A DNA stretch of 64,000 nt. Source: Eledone cirrhosa. Taxonomy: Eukaryota > Mollusca > Cephalopoda > Octopoda > Eledonidae. The position numbers and the translations under genes were made by a program. Location: positions 412,694,749 through 412,758,748 of the forward strand of contig OZ024741.1 of the NCBI GenBank assembly GCA_964016885.1, in the 5' to 3' direction. The notes beneath the pieces are model-generated. The model was not told the DNA's origin. It saw only the letters and a list, made by a program, of their open reading frames with translations, and did no database searches. Below are positions 62,827-64,000 of this stretch, piece by piece (within the stretch, counting starts at the first letter, position 1; every line of letters starts with the position of its first letter).

Positions 62827-63079
62827 ATACATGCACACATTTATTATAATGCTCGGTTTGTTTGTTTGTAAACAAACAAACAGCCCGAATTACGCCGTAC
62901 AGTGTTTAGACAACCACGTCACCTTTTTGTTCAACACTATCGTCAGCATCGTATACCTTCCTGCGAGATGGTTGAACCTCTGAAAGTATATACTTTCCTT
63001 ATGCATATTAACGGCTGAGCAGCCTAATTTGCATATCGAGTCAGTTCAGTCGGCCGGGCACACCGAAAACGATAAATGG
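62827..63079. other. Spacer between the direct repeats, no gene seen
   Basis: Moderate-complexity sequence with a 26-bp near-perfect palindrome at 62856-62881 (12-bp GTTTGTTTGTTT arms, 2-nt centre). It could be the internal part of a short element whose termini are the two ~120-bp repeats. No coding potential is visible. Confidence 0.55.
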
Positions 63080-63188
63080 AATAGAATGAAACGAAATTTC
63101 ATTTCTCACTCTTAAGACGGCACTTACTTAAATGTAAGTATGTATGTATGTATACGTACATACATATATGTATGCAGACGTACAGTAG

Positions 63189-63200
<12 letters not shown>
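63080..63200 (+). repeat. Direct repeat copy 2 (~120 bp)
   Basis: Second copy of 62706-62826, with TTTCATTTCTCACTCTTAAG and GGCACTTACTTAAATG. It leads into a long TA run. Confidence 0.8.

Positions 63201-63255
<55 letters not shown>
63190..63255. repeat. (TA)n microsatellite
   Basis: Nearly pure TA dinucleotide run of about 60 bp directly after the second direct repeat. Confidence 0.95.
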
Positions 63256-63257
<2 letters not shown>

Positions 63258-63513
63258 AGGTTCACCACTGGGTAGAATTGGTCATGTGGCAACTCAGATA
63301 TGACAAGGCAGAATGACAATAGGCTGCGACGATTGATTCAAGAACAAAAAGACACTTTTTTCTTGTTTATTCTTTAAAGCCTCTTGAAATGTGTTTACCA
63401 TCATTCCTTTGGTATACAACTGTTGTACAATATACACCTGAAGATATCACTGGGTTATTACACAGCCTAATTTAGGGAATTCAACCTGTCCGACCTCTTT
63501 TCATTTTACTTTA

Positions 63514-63520
<7 letters not shown>

Positions 63521-63574
<54 letters not shown>
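63521..63574. repeat. (TA)n microsatellite
   Basis: Pure AT/TA dinucleotide run of about 54 bp. Confidence 0.95.
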
Positions 63575-63577
<3 letters not shown>

Positions 63578-63769
63578 ATACAATAACAGAGATAGTTTAA
63601 AACTAAACTCTGACTGGTAACCATCTCACTCAACAAACATTAGGTTATATTTAAATATAAACCCAATTTTAGTGTTTGGGTGCTAACAATATGTATAATG
63701 TGGAAAACCCAGTTGTATTATTTTGTGAGATATAATTAAAGTTAAAGTATATCTCTTTCCAAACAATTG

Positions 63770-63816
63770 TTTCTAATATACATATATATATATATGTATA
63801 TATATGTATATTAGAA
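63770..63816. repeat. 47-bp AT-rich palindrome
   Basis: TTTCTAATATACATATATA is matched by its reverse complement TATATATGTATATTAGAAA around a TA-rich centre. It could be a cruciform-prone site or the terminus of a small inverted-repeat element. Confidence 0.75.
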
Positions 63817-64000
63817 AGTGAGGTGTTTTTACAAAATGAAAAATAACCGAGGTGTCCTACACGAGTGAAAGTATAAAGAAAAAGAGATGAAATCGAAAAT
63901 GTAACTGGAGTCTTATTTTTTTAAAAATATATATATTTATTTGGTTCCTTTACCGGTTTCGCAGTTCTTCTGCTTTTCAAAAGCTGAGTTGAGATAGAGG

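Larger units (their letters stand above)
63256..64000. other. Right flank, non-coding, no gene seen
   Basis: Apart from the TA run (63521-63574) and a palindrome at 63770-63816, this is single-copy AT-rich sequence within the window. No frame of useful length resembles a protein. Blocks such as CACCTGAAGATATCACTGGG (near 63437) and ACCGGTTTCGCAGTTCTTC (near 63952) look like fragments of dispersed repeats, but I cannot assign them. Confidence 0.5.

Overview
The window looks like a eukaryotic, repeat-dominated locus, most likely from a cephalopod mollusc. Three things suggest this: AT-rich flanks full of TA/TATG/TGTA microsatellites, a Penelope-like retroelement with a GIY-YIG endonuclease, and two flanking segments that I recognise from memory (not from a search) as parts of a tRNA-type cephalopod SINE. 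I find no intact host gene, tRNA, rRNA or CRISPR array.

Left part, 1-3612: two degenerate copies of one Penelope-like element (PLE) lie head to head. Copy 1 is on the minus strand (about 2265 down to 1 and perhaps beyond the edge). Copy 2 is on the plus strand and 5'-truncated (about 2266-3612). Together they make a giant inverted repeat with arms of about 1.35 kb around a spacer of about 0.9 kb. Both have lost the reverse-transcriptase N-terminal half, and each carries its own frameshifts. Positions 3613-5030 are AT-rich, non-coding and microsatellite-bearing.

Central part, 5141-62382: an uninterrupted satellite of about 57.2 kb with a 45-bp monomer, roughly 1,270 copies, all in one orientation. 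It is bounded on the left (5032-5140) by SINE-body sequence and on the right (62383-62470) by a tRNA-like SINE head with a B-box-like motif, both on the minus strand. The monomer is the SINE segment expected between those two parts, so the array is best explained as an internal 45-bp segment of one SINE amplified more than a thousand-fold. It has nested higher-order structure, with duplications of 585, 1,100, 1,796, 2,340, 2,426, 2,560, 2,698, 2,965, 3,236, 3,419 and about 7,325 bp. Several are exactly tandem and look nearly identical.

Because 45 is divisible by 3 and three of the six monomer frames lack stops, the array produces many long open frames on both strands (up to about 550 codons). 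I regard these as artefacts of the repeat, not genes. Right part, 62383-64000: SINE head, a pair of direct repeats of about 120 bp, TA microsatellites and small palindromes, with no gene seen.
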